A program made the translations under genes and the position numbers. From contig CM056377.1 in NCBI GenBank assembly GCA_029718625.1, forward strand, positions 96,712,998-96,776,997: DNA of 64,000 nt, given 5' to 3'. The stretch comes from Synaphobranchus kaupii. Taxonomy: Eukaryota > Chordata > Actinopteri > Anguilliformes > Synaphobranchidae. Of the stretch, positions 38,401-53,400 are shown in pieces (position 1 is the stretch's first letter; every line of letters starts with the position of its first letter). The notes beneath the pieces were generated by a model. The model searched no databases and had not been told where the DNA came from. It saw only the letters and a program-made list of their open reading frames with translations.

Positions 38401-41400
38401 AAGCCCAGTTGCCTAACCATTATACCACACTGCCGCCCATGCAAGATATGAAGGCATGAGGGCGCTCTTGCTTTATTTTTCTGTCGTCCGTTCCGGGTTT
38501 TCGTTTTCTCCAGGAACTTATTATTTTCACCTGTCCTAGGTTACCTGCCGGCTATAAAAGCTCTGAGCTTCCGTTTTCCAGTGCTTCAGTGTTGTCTTAC
38601 AAACTTCACGTTGCCGGAATAAGGTATAGGCTTAGACATTTAAAGGAGACCACTTTGCTTCATCGCTTTGCTTTCGAGAAACGCGGGACTTGCCTTTATT
38701 TGCATTAGTGTTCCTTTAGGATTTCGTTTCACTTTTGCATTCTCTGTTCCTTGCTTCTGCTCTCCTGTTCTGTTCTCATTGAAACAGTTTTTAATTTATC
38801 ATTTCCTTTTCTTTTATCTCTCTGCTACTGCTCTCTGGTATTGAGAGTGACAGATTATATTTCCTCTTTTCTATCTATACTCAAGCCTTCAAGTTTTTTC
38901 ACCCTGTTATTGTGGGTCACTATCATTTCGTTTCTGTTTTTCTTACCTCCATTTAGTCCTCTCTCTAAATTGAGAGTTGGAGGTATTTTCTACCTGTACT
39001 CTGCTCGTGTTCCGAGCCTCGCCCTATTTTGTGGGTTGTCTTTCTTTGGCTAGGCCAGGAGTTTTGTTCCCTATTTCTTTGTGTTTTCCTTCCCTGTTGC
39101 GGACACGGTTCCACTTTACTGGTATTCCACTCCGTGGTTTACTTTTAGATTCCTCTCTGTCACGTCTGGTCCTCCAAACCTGACTTCCCCATTATAAATA
39201 AAGTCACTGAAAATCTTCCATAATAATGATCCAGACATCTGATGTGCATTTTCTGCACTCCAAATGTCCGTCTATTGCAGTGCGTGTTTTTGTGAGTTTT
39301 CAATTGAATGACAATTCAAACATTGTTATAGGAATGATATAGGTGTTATCAACAAAGTTTTTAATGGATAGCCATTGTCTACTAACAGACGTTTGTCCCC
39401 CCGGAAGACTACAGGAGCTATTAGAGTCTTATACCATGGTATGGGTGAATACTCGATTCTGATTGGTCAATGACTGGTCGTTATTCTGTATAACCGGTCA
39501 GTCATCCGGGTCACAAGTTTAATCACAGTTCTAAATTAATGCGCTGCCTGTCTGGCCAGCTAGTACTACGCAACCTGGGAATGGCAAACATGACCGGCAA
39601 TTCAGAGTCCAAGACGTTCTAGAAAATAAGTGGAATAAATAAAGTGAATTAATAAAGTAAACGAATGTAGCCTACCTACTTTATTTTCCTCAGTGACTAA
39701 CGTTACTGTAGCCTACGGCAGACGGCTACTTCGCCTCGTGTGTATGCTGCAAATAGTAGGCTAACTTTGGCTACGATAAAGTTTTGTCATTGTTTTTCAG
39801 ATAATGCAAATGCAATACGTGGCGAGGTAACTATATAGCTAGCCATAGTTACATTATCACGGAGTTAGCAAAGCGCATGGTGTTTATGTGCAATGCGTAG
39901 CCTAATCTTTTTTTTTACTGCGAGCCATAAATCCGTCTCTAAGGTAGAAGTTAACGTTGCCGTAGCAACAGCATACATCTGATTTATAAAAATCGGTAAA
40001 CAACATTAATCTACAGATTTAAAAAAGTTTGTATATGGCAGATATCTTAGTTACAACTACTTCAATATAGCAAAACATTTTTGTGGTTAAAAGTGCATTA
40101 TTTATTCAGTTGGAAATACGAATTTATCATAGTAGGAATTTGCATGTAAATTGACGTCGGCAACACGCTGACTGCTTGTGGATGCAAGCTAGGCTACTTC
40201 ACAAAGCATGTTAATCTGTAGCCTATAGGCTATATGTAGAAAACGTTTTATCCAGCGAAAATTCTTCGATAAGTTACATCTAACAAACTCCGTAGTATTT
40301 TTTAGATGGTCCCATAGGACATCATGATGCGAATCTCCTACACACTGCGTGACCAAACCATTTTTAAAAAGCAAGACAGAGAGAGGGAGGTAATGTTGAA
40401 TCTGATTGAGTTATGGTTTCATACAATTTTCTTAAATAATGTCATGACAAAAATAACCAAAATTGGTGCCAATTGTACGTTATAACCGAGAAGGAACTAT
40501 TTTTCCCCCCGATAGAATCAATTATTTTCAGAACTAACGACGAGAGGGTTTGCATAGCAACGCACTTAAATAGAACTAGTAACGAGAAATAGAATTAGCA
40601 ACGAGATGTTTTCTGTTCAATTAGAACTACCAACCAGCTGTTTTGCATGACAACGCAAAAACAACAAGCCCAAAGAGCTGCGGAAGTATATTTAAATTTC
40701 AGCTGATTAAATCGATAAAAATCTATAAATATGAAAGTAACTATATAATCATTGTTGGTAACCATGGTATAAGTGCAATAATCAACTCCGAGGTGTGCGT
40801 TACACGGTTTTAACCGCACTCCGCTTCGCGTCGGGTGGTTCTTCGCCTCAACGTCGTGCGGTTAAAACCGTGTAACGCACACCTCGTCGTTGATTATTGC
40901 TTACATAGCTTGATCCAGGATAATTTGTGAATACATGTGTAACCATACACGTATCATAAAAAATCTCCTGGATGTTGATGGAGTAAGTTTCACATATATA
41001 AGAGCGTTCTCTGCTGGGGCAGAACCCCAGGAAATCCAAAGTTTGCCGTTTACACCCATTCTTGGCTAACATGTGTGATGGGGACTTGAATGTATTGGCA
41101 TGTCAGACTAGGCAGCCATTAATTTCACAGCAATGGGGAGTGCATATAGGGACAGCGGCCTCCAGCTCAGCTGCCAGGAGATCATAGAAGTTTGTTAAAA
41201 TGAACATTGACAAAACTGGGGCATGACTTAAGACCAGGTTTCTGGTGATTTTAGCGCAAACACTTTTTGCTGCCTCAAGATAGCAATACACCAATTATTC
41301 CGACCACACCTCATCTTAAGACCAACCCGCCCAGTTCACTTGCTATGGGCGCAATTTCACTTGCTATTTAAACAATGTGCTGGACGCTAAAATGACAACT

Positions 41401-44400
41401 GCGTCAGTCTGAAACTAGCAAAGACACTTGCATTTAGGTAACCGCCGCTTAGTGCCAGGTGTAAAATAGGACCCAATGTGTTTTACGTCTTAACAGAAAA
41501 GGAGGGGCATTATGTGATGAAAATATACATACCTCAATAGTGTATGAAGTGAGATATGAGAGGTTGTCAAATTCAAATTTACATTCCTTTCCTGTCTCAT
41601 TTCGTCGGCCATCTTGGTGATTTAGAATTGCAATGTAATCTGTCACTGGCCCGTTCGACTTTCCTTGAAATGCACAACTTATCTTAAAAGAGTTTGAAGA
41701 TGTATCGTTGTTCAAAATCTTAAATTCGCCTGTAGGTACTGTCAGGAAAGAACACAAAGAAACAAAGGTTTAACCCTTGTGTGGTGTTCGTGTTTTTGTT
41801 ACTCACCCAGTGTTCGCGGGTCTGGTGGACCCACAACATTATTTGGTTTTTAAAACAATAAAGCCATAACAATTTACGTAAAAATACTTCACAGATATTG
41901 ACTTTATCTCAATTACAAGCAATATAGACAGCATATATGGTTAATATTGACCATTTACCTCTGCTAGATCACATTTATCAATAAAAGTGATATTTGTTTT
42001 TTGTGATAAAATGTGTTTTTTGTGTTCTTTTACATGTTTATCACAGAAAATGAGCCAAGGCCAATGAGTCTCAGGTTGAAAAAATTATGAATTGTATAAT
42101 TTTTTTTTGTTGTAAACATTGAATACGGGTCCCACAGACCCGAACACCACACAAGGGTTAATGAGGCAGGTAACTGAATAAATGAAATAGATAAATAAAA
42201 TGGAAAAACACAATGCATAAGTATACACACATGCGCATTTATGGTAGCGTTTAATATCGCTCGCCAAATATGCGGAGGTAAGTCTTTACTTTCTCCAGGC
42301 TCAATTTGAGGTGGGTTTTAAGCTGGAGAATTCTCGCCTTTGGTCGGATGAAGATGAAGGAAATAATCTTGCAGGGTCTTTTATTCAGTTTACCCTTTTA
42401 TTGAGCACTGGCCAGTGGGAGGTCCTTTCTCCTATGCAGAGGATTCAGGAACTCTCCGAACACAAACAAACAGTGGCTTATATACTTTCATAACCCCCCC
42501 TCTTCCAAGCTAATAAACCAATGATTTAAGGTGACATAATAATTAATTTTAGCCAATAGATGAAAAGGCAAAATTAAGCTTGTTGGATAATCAGTTTCAA
42601 ACCTGCCAAGTCTCACGGTTTACCCATGAGTCTCACAGTTTTCTGTCTTTGCTAGTGTCTTACGGCCGTGAAACAGACATTTTTCCCCCCACCCTTCCAA
42701 CATTTTCTTTCTAACAATAAATTATGAAAGTTGGCATTGTTTATTTGAGAGAATTGAGACGGCAAGCTTCTCAATCGGATGCATCTAATCTCTGACAAAT
42801 TAGGGGTGTTTGAGAACAATGTACCTATATAGCGTGATAAACATTCACAGCTCTTTAGCTGTATTCACCCCTTCCTACAGAAAATGGTTGCGTCTGATAT
42901 TGCACAACACGCTCAGCACCTGTACGAAGAATCATCTTGGTAAGATGAATAGAATCTTGACTTATATTTTATACCCGAGATTGTGTACGCAGCCAAAGAT
43001 ATAGAACATAACTCAAAATGGACGAAGAGCGGTCAGCAAAACGATCGCTTACTGCGCTATATGTCGGCGAGATGTGAAAATAGCAGCATCGGAGGTGTAC
43101 GACCTCAAAATGCAAACTGAACAGCGACAGCAACTATTTCAATTTACAGGTTGCTCCTGAAATGTAAAAGAACACAGCACTATGCCTAATTAGCAAGTGG
43201 AGAGTCAGATCTGATTCAGTTCAGGAATGGTAAACACATGTAAAGTACATGGCAGTTTACCAGGATATGTGTATAGCAGGATGTAATTTTTAATGTGTTT
43301 TATTGTGGTTACTATCTTAAGAGGTTTTAATTTAAAAAAATGTATTGTGGGGGGGGGGGGACCCCGTAGTTGTTGAGGGGGAGAATCCCCCCCCCGTGAC
43401 TTTGCACAGGTTTGCACTCTGAGATCTCACTGCTCTGCTTGCTGTAAGCTTGGGCGGTATGGTTCCTACCCTATGCGCTTGGGGGCACTCACGGTCCACT
43501 AAATAAAGTTGTTTTGCATGCCTCTGCTAAACTCGGATCGGACTATATCTTGTTATTCATATTTCCCAATTTTATCTGGGTCACCATGAACTATGTTATG
43601 TTTGTTATTGGTACATCCCATTGCTCAGCCTATGCATGATCTGTCCTATCTCTGTCAGGCGTCACATGCCGTTGCTCAGCCTGCGTATGATCTATCCTAT
43701 CTTTGCTATCGGACAGCCTGGGAGACAGAGAACTTCTGCCTCCCTTGACCTTCTACCCACTTTCAGTGCTTTTCACTCACACTCCATTTAGGCTTTTGAG
43801 CCTAAAAACTACTTACTTCTTCAATTGTCAATGTAGATCTGCTGGAAAAAGTAATACTTCAGCACAACATACATTAGGCATTTATCGTAAATAGACTCAT
43901 ATTCACGGATGTACACTTTAGTGTCAACTTGTTTTCTCGCACTAACTTTAGTCCTCCACCAACAAGAGGTCGATATCACGTCTTGTCAAACCGTGTCAAA
44001 CTATTATCCCGATTTCATCGTCCCAATCATCTATGTTGAAAAAGTAATTGGCACTATTTAAGCACCGGTGATTGACAGCAATGTTTACAAAGGACACGCA
44101 TGTCAAATTCAGTTCAGGCTTTTTGAAATTTGTGCTTGAAGCAGTGGGGAATAGTCTAAATAAGAATGACCGCAGTTATATAACATTTAACCTAAAAATA
44201 AAACACTTAACACTTTAACTTAAAAATAGTTAAACAAAGAAATAAATAAGTATCAATAATAATTAAATGGTTATTAATTAATTTTTTTACATGAGTAAAA
44301 ATAAAAGTGGGGAATGTCATGTTCAAGGTTCAAGTTTCTAAATTCTGCAATTAAATTTCTCTTTGGTCAGTTGTTTAACTGTTTCTTCTGCCGATGATTG

Positions 44401-47400
44401 ACGGTGCATGCTGAAAACCTTTGAAGAGACGCGTCTCTTCCATATGAAGATGCTTCTTTCTGCATCGAAGCATTTGCTTGTAACATACATGTGTCGTTTT
44501 GCCTTTCAGGTGAAGTTTGGAAATACTTCCTCAGCTGTACACCAGAATTGCCCAATGACATTGCAGTGCTGTTTTCTTGTGGTAATAATTGGTATGTGTC
44601 CAGCTTGGATCTACAATTCTCATCAAAACCTGGAATTGAGTCTCGTGGGAGGGTTGTCATGTCGACTCCTGACAGCCTTAAGAAATCTGTGAGCTAATTG
44701 ACAGAAACGTGGCATATTTTGAGTTTATCAGGGTTTATCAGTAATATGTTCTGAGCATACAATATTTATTTGCTGTTAAATTTTATTGTAGGTGTCTGGA
44801 TTCTGACTTCATGACTTTTAAACCATACTCTTGCCATTTTGACAGATTAACGAGAGCTATGTCTCTAAACACGTATCCATCAACAACTCCTTGAGCTCTG
44901 TTAGCACAATGGTGTTTGGTGTTATGTCCATCTCCATTTCCACAAATCTGGAATTAAAAATGGATGTAAATGGTACTCCAACTGCCCCATCTAGTATTAC
45001 ATGGTTCAGGCGGGGGTTGTATTGACAGAGAAGAACCATGTTCTATAATTGCACTCCTTGTGCTCCGTGAAGTGCACTTTCCGGCTTGGACAATATTTAA
45101 AAACCATATTGACAGTGGCTATGACTCATGAGTCTGTCAACTTTAGGGAAATGACTTGCCCAAATATTACTCACTAGTGCCACAATGTGGGCAATGCAAG
45201 TTAAATGCACTTTCATAACAAGCTTTTAAGGATGTCTTTATATGTTTTTAACATATAACTCACACTGTCGGACACAAATGCATTCAATCATGCGTCCGAT
45301 TGAGAAAGCAAGGACAACTTTCAAATCAGTTGTGATGGATTTTCCTTGAAGAACAAATAAAATATGTAAAACATAATTGTCTGTCCCATCTATTGATTGG
45401 TCCATGAACGCAAATAGGCTGTCAGCTGTATCGACCAGTTCTTTCATTTTGATTTTATGCAAAAAATCTGCGGCACATAATTATGTCTAAGATGTTTAGC
45501 TGATGGAATTGCCCCGCTGTTTATTAGCTACAGAGAAGAAACCCTTCAAGTTATCCAGCAAGACCACCAGCGTCGCGCAGTAAAACAAAACAAACTGACT
45601 GAGGTAAAAGTGACGGCCCCGGACAGCTTACTCTGACGTTAATTGTGATCGTTCATAAAAACGTTAGCTAACTTAGCCTATGGTATTAGATAGGCTAATA
45701 CATAATTTATATCTATTTATAATATGAAATGTAGGCTATGTAATACATTTATATACAATGTTTGACCCATAATACATGATGTAGCCTACTATTTTATTAG
45801 AGCTACTAAACATGAGTATGCATTTTCTGTAGGGTATCTGAAATGTTATTCTAGCATAACGTAAAAAAAATAAAATAAATAAAAATATATATATATATAT
45901 TTTTAAAAAACGAAAAAAAAGGTGTCTGGTAAAATTTAGCATTTACCAGCCACTGTGGCTGGTAGGTCAGAAAGTTAATTTCCTACCCTGCTCATATCAT
46001 GGCTAGGTAACTACACAACCCAAAGTTGCTTAATGCAGTTGTCCAAATAGACTGATTTTAAATGAAAGTTAAAGGTATTTTTTTAGAATTTATGTCGACT
46101 CTTATCTAAAAATGTATTTTTCTTTGCAAAGAAAGATAAACAAGTGATAATGTATGAATATACAGTTGAGGACGTTTACAGTTGAGGACGTTTACATACA
46201 CTTAGGTTGAGGTCATTAAAACTCATTTTTAACCACTCCACAGTTTTTATGTTAGCAAACTATAATGTTGGCAAGTCAGTTAGGACATCTACTTTGTGCA
46301 TGACACAAAGTAGATGTTCCAACAATTGTTTACAGACAGATTATTTCACTTTTAATTCACTATATCACAATTCCAGTGGGTCAGAAGTTTACATACACTA
46401 AGTTGACTGTGCCTTTAAATAAATAAAAACATGGTCGTATATCCTTTGCATGCCATGACTTTCTGATGTCTGTGACCCAACAACATCAATAGACTCTAGA
46501 TATCTTATTTTTTGGTACTCTTATAAGCGATACTATAACGTCTCTGCATTTGAATGGATCTCTATGGGAATTGAGGGGTGGGACTAGATTTAGCTGTAAA
46601 TTACACTGGAATAGTATGGAACACATGGTTGGCTAAATGGCTCTAAGTCATCAAGGATCTTACGTATCAAACAAGCCTTAAGTCATCACTCTGCTGCCAG
46701 AAATACAGTAGATATGGATGGATAACTTGAAGGGTTTCTTCTCCTGACTTATTTTTCCATAGAGTTCAATAGGAAAATTTGTCAGGAGAAACCACCCTTA
46801 AATTGATCCATCCATATCTACTGTATCAGAGTGATGGTTTGAGGCTCGTTTGATACCTCAGACCCTTGATGACTTACAGCCATTTAGCCAACCATGTGTT
46901 CCATACTATTCCAGCATAATTTACAGCTAAATCTAGTCCCACCCCCCAATTCCCATAGAAATTCATTCAAATGCAGAGACGTTATAGTATCGCTTGTTAG
47001 AGTACCAGAAAAGAAGATATCTAGAGTCTTTTGATGTTGTTGGGTCACAGACATCAGAAAGTCATGGCATGCAAAGGATATGCGACCAAAACATTTTTTA
47101 AAGGCACAGTCAACTTAGTGTATGTAAACTTCTGACCCACTGGAATTGTGATAGTGAATTAAAAGTGAAATAATCTGTCTGTAAACAATTGTTGGAAAAA
47201 TTACTTGTGTCATGCATATGTATAAGTATATGTCCTAATTGACTTGCCAACACTATAGTTTGCTAACATGAAATCTGTGGAGTGGTTAAAAATAAGTTTT
47301 AATGACTTCAACCTAAGTGTATGTAAACTTCCGACTTCAACTGTACAAGCATATATACACACATTACTTAGTTGCCTGTTTAATTTACTGATAGCTGATA

Positions 47401-50400
47401 TGAGATTACAAATACTTACTCCCAGGTAGTGTCTGCAGCATCGTCTTTGCACGTTTATTTTGTTTTTCTCCATAGCACACAAGTTCCAAAAGGAATATGT
47501 AGTCTGTGAATGGCTGTAGACCGGTTAATTTAAAATCAGGGAAATTACCACGTACTGAGAAAACAGAACACAAATAAAATGCTTAGAATGGTTTTAAAAA
47601 AAGAACATGGTAATTTAGTGAGCTATTATAAGTGAACATTCCATGAAATGCTTAGTACAACTACTGTACTACTACCTCTTGTTTTATCAAGCCTTGCTTT
47701 TCAGCTAGCCAAAAACAGTACAAGAATATCTCAGACAAAGCTGCATTTAGAAGTCCTACACACACTTTGTTAATATGGAAAGTATGATCAGTGGTAAAGA
47801 ATATCATAACTGAGTGGTTTTAATGGAATTTTCATTTCGCCCTTACCTTCGTAAGATGATGGATTATGATAGCTACAGTTATATTTACAATTTTCTTTAT
47901 AATGCTGGTCATTCAGAAGATTTGGGCATTTATTGCTGCTGACTGCCCAAGTAAGGTTTGCAGACGTATTTGAGATAGATGGCTGATTTTGATTCATGAT
48001 TATATCTGGAAAAGAATGATAACAATTAATTATGGCAGAGATATTACTGGTAGGAATAGCTAGTAGCAGTTGCAGTATAGTAGCAATACCAACAACAGAC
48101 TGAACCCTAAAATGTAATTGCCAATTGCACGTCACCCTATGGAGCTACCGGCCACAGTACCCCTACAGTGAGGGGGTCCGGTGGCTCTGTTATGTTTGGG
48201 GGGCATTTTCCTGCCATGGTATGGGTCCACTTGTCCCCTTAGAGAGAAGGGTCACTGCAAATCAATACAGTTATTCTGAGTGATCACCTTTATCCTATGA
48301 TTAAACATTTCTATCCTGATGGGAGTAGTCTCTTTCAGGATGGCAATGCCCCCATCCACAGGGCATGAGGGGTCACTGAATGGTTTGATGTGTATGAAAA
48401 TGATGTGAATCATATGCTATGGCCTTCACAGTCACCAGATCTCAACCCAATTGAACACCGATGGGAGATTTTGAATCTGCATCTGACAGTTGTTAAATTA
48501 TTTTCATTGTCGCTTACAATGGAAAAAATAGTGTAATGTTTCCCCAGTTTTAGCGGGACCGAATACTTTTAGCCTCAAACTATGGGATGAGAAATGCAAT
48601 GAGTTTAAGCAATTTATTGCCCACCACCCCATCCTTTATCATGTCAGCGAGGACCTGGAACCAGTAGGTCATAATTCCACCCTATTTAATCCTCACATAA
48701 GAATAGATGAGAATGGATAAACTGCTATAGGTTGAGATTGAAATTGATTTCTCGTACTGTTGCTGATGCTTAATACATACCATAATAATCCCATATAATG
48801 TAGTCTGAAGCCAATTACGGATTTAGCTTTACAATCACTTTAACATTTCTTTTTACTGGCAGGTAGCGTACATCCTTTATTTGAATGTTGTTCCTTTTAA
48901 TTTAATTTTGATCCTTGTACTATCATGCACCATATAGGCTACTGTAAAGATAATGGTGCCTACTTCTCAAAGAACGGTAATGAAAATGTCATATTACACA
49001 ACAGAGGCCTACTTACATTTAAAACACAAATTGGTTGTTCATCGCTGTTGCATGTGGTTTAGTAAACTCCAATTTTAAATAGGCTATCGCATGCAAGAGC
49101 ACACAAAAATATATTTCAAGACAGATTCACTTACCACAATTTGTGTCAATGGGTGTATCGTTTCTTGTGAATATGGCACGATCTTTGTATAGTACCTGTC
49201 CACTGCATTCGTACTTACGAAAAAGTTTTAGGTGGTCAACCGTGAGATTTTCTTGTAATGAGAAAAATCAAATACATTTAATAATTATTCTCAAATATAT
49301 TAACACTGATTAAAATATGCAGTATGAAAAGGAATCGTATTATAGATAAGTCAAATTGAATCATTACTATTCAGCTTCATGTGTATATTAAAAGACCACT
49401 GGCATTTTGCATGTTATAGCCCATTTCCTACAAATTCTGTGTACTCTACATTGCTGCAAATCAATTTCCAAAGCATACAACAGCTTTTTAGATTTTTTCA
49501 GTTTTTGTGATTTTGACCCGATTTCCAATTTTTTTTCTAATTCAAACGTTCAGGTGATAAACCCACTTTAAAATGATCTGCTTTTCCTGCTAACAATCAT
49601 GTCGGGATTAGGAAGTCACGGATGTTTGAATTTTGTTTCTTATCAATCCGTCCTTTCAAATGGGTTATTATGCAAAGAAAAAGTAACTTTGACTAAATAT
49701 AATTCGGACGTCATTTTCTCGATGATGGATTACCAACAATTCTCAAGTCTCTGAAAGTCGATTTTCATGCCGTACGGAAATTAATGGAAAACAATGGCTG
49801 CCTGGAAGGTAGGACATTCAAATATCTAAAAAGCTGTTGTATGCTTTGGAAATTAGTTTGCAGCAATGTAAAGAACACAAACTTAGTAGTCAATGGGCTA
49901 TATCATGCAAAATACCGGTGTGGTCCTTTAAGTATACACATGAAGCTGATTAGCTGAATTGTAATGATGTTGATGATGCTGTCCATTTCAGCCCTGAAAA
50001 AACCTATGCAAATACTATTTGCATTCATTAGCCTGGATGTGTTTTTGGGATATTATCACATTTTTAAAAACATGTTTCTGTATTATGATTAGAGTATAGG
50101 CTATAGTTGATGAACAAAAATCTTAAGCCTAGGTAAACAAGGGACAACAAAAAATCATTACTTATGTAGATACTATATTAATACCTTTTGTGCCGTCACC
50201 TCTACAACTGATTGTCACATTCTGATCCACAGTCAGATTTTTGCATTGAGATGGCAATTTTTTCAGTATGTGCACTGGCCATATTTGATTTTGTTCAAGC
50301 GTAATATATTCTAAGAATAGAAAGAAAGATAAAATCGATGAGAAGCTTAAACCAAAAAAAAACATTATTCAATAACAGGAAATATAATATTAAAATAATA

Positions 50401-53400
50401 TCCTTAAATAGAACTTAAGCCTTTGATGACAAAATTAATTTCATTGTAGTGCATGTGAAACAGATAAGAAAAATGGACATACCTGGGATTATTTCTATTA
50501 GTTTTGATTTAGTAAGGTTACATTTAGCTGATGTTATTGTGGTTGAAACATTGGAGCAATACTGTGCTTCATTTATCACTTGGCAGTTGCCTTGCACATC
50601 CATGTTATTAACTTTAAACAATATATCACTGGTGGTCAGAATATCCGTATAGCACACGCCCCGTTTTGATTGGTTGATTTGTAGATTATCTTGGGGAAAC
50701 AAAAATCAATATACCACATAAATGAATTATTCCCACCAAATATCTATAGCTACATATATCTAAGGAAATGCCTGGTTTATACCATTTGCAACAATCATAA
50801 ATGTCAATTGTAAAATATTTTTTTGTTTACAGGCCACAGCTAGCAGTCACTCCTAGTACGTGAGGGAAACCAGAATATTCTATTCATATACAAACAAATT
50901 ATATTAAGACCATATTCGTTTAGGTCAATCTGTTTGATGAGTCTGACTTACCTGCATGATTGTACTGAACAGTTGGGGGCCCTGTGAGATTGCATGTTCC
51001 ATGTACTTTTATAGCAGTGTAGTGAATGCAAAGATTCATTATGGTGTGAGATGTGCCAGTGAAATTCTTATACAGGGTAATATCTGAACCATCCTGATAC
51101 TCCATTGTATATTGTCCATCGGCACTGGTGCTGATTCGAATTCCAAAATCTATTACTTCAATGGTGTAGGTGCCTGTAAGGAAATGCATTAATCACTGTT
51201 TCAAGTGTCCACTATACATACAGTGTAAATGGTCTGCTTGTTCATCATAAAACAAAAAGAAAATATGTTCAGTGAATCATTTTCAATACCGGCAGTTCAA
51301 TAATAACGCATGGATATTTTACAGTTGGAAAAAGAATCCTATGGGCACAGTAAGACGGCCAGAGGGTTACATTTATTTTGGTGGTGCAGGTGATGTATAA
51401 GTCAAAGGGACTAACTGTAGCCTTTTACATACTCTACACAAGAAACATGCACAACAATGCAAAGAGCAATGCAAGGGCTGTTTTTTGCGTAGCAAAATGC
51501 GCAGTCCCAAGTTTGTAAGGCGACGCAAATGGTGCAATTCCACGCTTTTCCGCTAGAGGCACTAAATGAAAATACGATTCAACAAAGCAAAGAACTAATG
51601 ACGTCCCAGTGTTAACTGCTTTGAAAAACGTACCATCTTCTCTTTTTTTCTTTGGCGGTGAATGAGGATGTATGACAGCAAACATTAATCTACAGTAGCC
51701 ATTTTTAAATAACCAGCTCCAAGGTTACTCACTCTTACCAGATTAGCCTTGGCTGGCACCTAGGATTAGCAGTTTATAACTTCAGTTAGGACTAAAAGAA
51801 GTCGGTAAATGCATATATGATACGTAATCGAAGAGTTGGCATTTGAGTTCCTTGTGTAGAGTATTTAAAAGGCCTAAAGCCAATGAAGATGTAAACTACA
51901 CACCACATTAAATACACAACAGATACTTTTGCTATAATCACACAGCAAAATGGGTGGTGTACATTTAACACCCTAGGGTGTTTATATGAGACCGTGGACT
52001 CATATAAACACCATATAGGTGTTAAATGTACTACCTGCAGTGTTAGAAATTTTGCTGTGCAGTATTGGTAGCAAGATACATCTGGAATACCAAGAGGATG
52101 ATAAGGATGATAAACTACTTGTTAAGCAATCAACACATTGTGATGCCTTAATCATTTCAGTTAATTGTTAAATTGGCACAGGGGTGTCCAGTCTTATCCT
52201 GGACAGTGTGGGTTCAGCTTTTTTCTAATCCAGTACTGTGACACCTGATTCATCTAAAGAACTAATCATGATCTTCAAGCAACAAAACGGAATCAGGTGA
52301 TTCAGTGCTGGGCTGTAACAAAAACCTGCACCCTCACTGACCCTTTCTTGTTAAGACTGGACACCCCTGGTTTAGGGATTTGTATCCATGAGCCCAAAGA
52401 CTCTTTAGAAGGTCCTTAATTGTATATTTGGTCCTTCTTATAAATAGTGCCTACGGTGATATCTTGATGATAAGGACTAAAATACATGTTTAGCAGTTCA
52501 AAAACAATGGCCCTAGTTACAGTATGATTACCATCTCAAACCTGCATCTTTTTACTCACCAAACATGTTGGTTGGTTGACATTGGGCTGGGGTGGAGGGG
52601 AGAAATAAAACAGTCAGAACAATCTTTTAATCCCCCCCCCCCCATCATTAGCACTCATTGCTGCAGCCTCTGCTATTGATTCGGCAGAGAGCAAACAAGC
52701 TTGTGCTCTCCTCCGAAGCATGTGATGTCAGCTGTCACTTTTCATCAAACCACAGTTTCAGAAGAAGAAGAAGAAGAAGAGGCTCACACATACATGAGTC
52801 GGAGGAAAACACTGCAGTTTAACAGGCGGACTATGGGCACCCAATTGACTACTGGGTGTCTCTGGTGAGTCATGAGATACTATCACCCCACCTGATTGAA
52901 ACCACCCATTCCTAAGTGACCTTCCTGCCAATTACACACCAGCCCACGGGGTTGCAGCTGCAGTCGGCACTGGAATGGTCTGGATTTCATACCAGATCAT
53001 TGGGTACATCTACGCACTGGAACAGCCATCCAGCACCACCATTAATAAGAGCCATTTTAAAATAAATTAAACTACAACATCAACAAATTCATCCCAATGC
53101 TGAGAGTGATAAATCCTACAGAGACAAAGCCAACCTGCAGTTGAACTAGCAGGTGTAGTAGTAGGAGATTGCCTGAGTGCAGGTATGGTAGACCGGGTGC
53201 TTGCAGGGTCAGGGGTGACTGTGTTTGTGTGGTCGGATAACTGGTTTGAACTTTCCGATCCTGAAAATGGAGAGTACACATTAAAAATGAAGCAGAGGTT
53301 CTGACAGGGCATTTTACATGGCATCTGATTTGATGGAGAAGCTACAGTGCAACATGAATTTCGATGCAAGGGCAACAGGACGGTACCTGTACTGAGGGAG

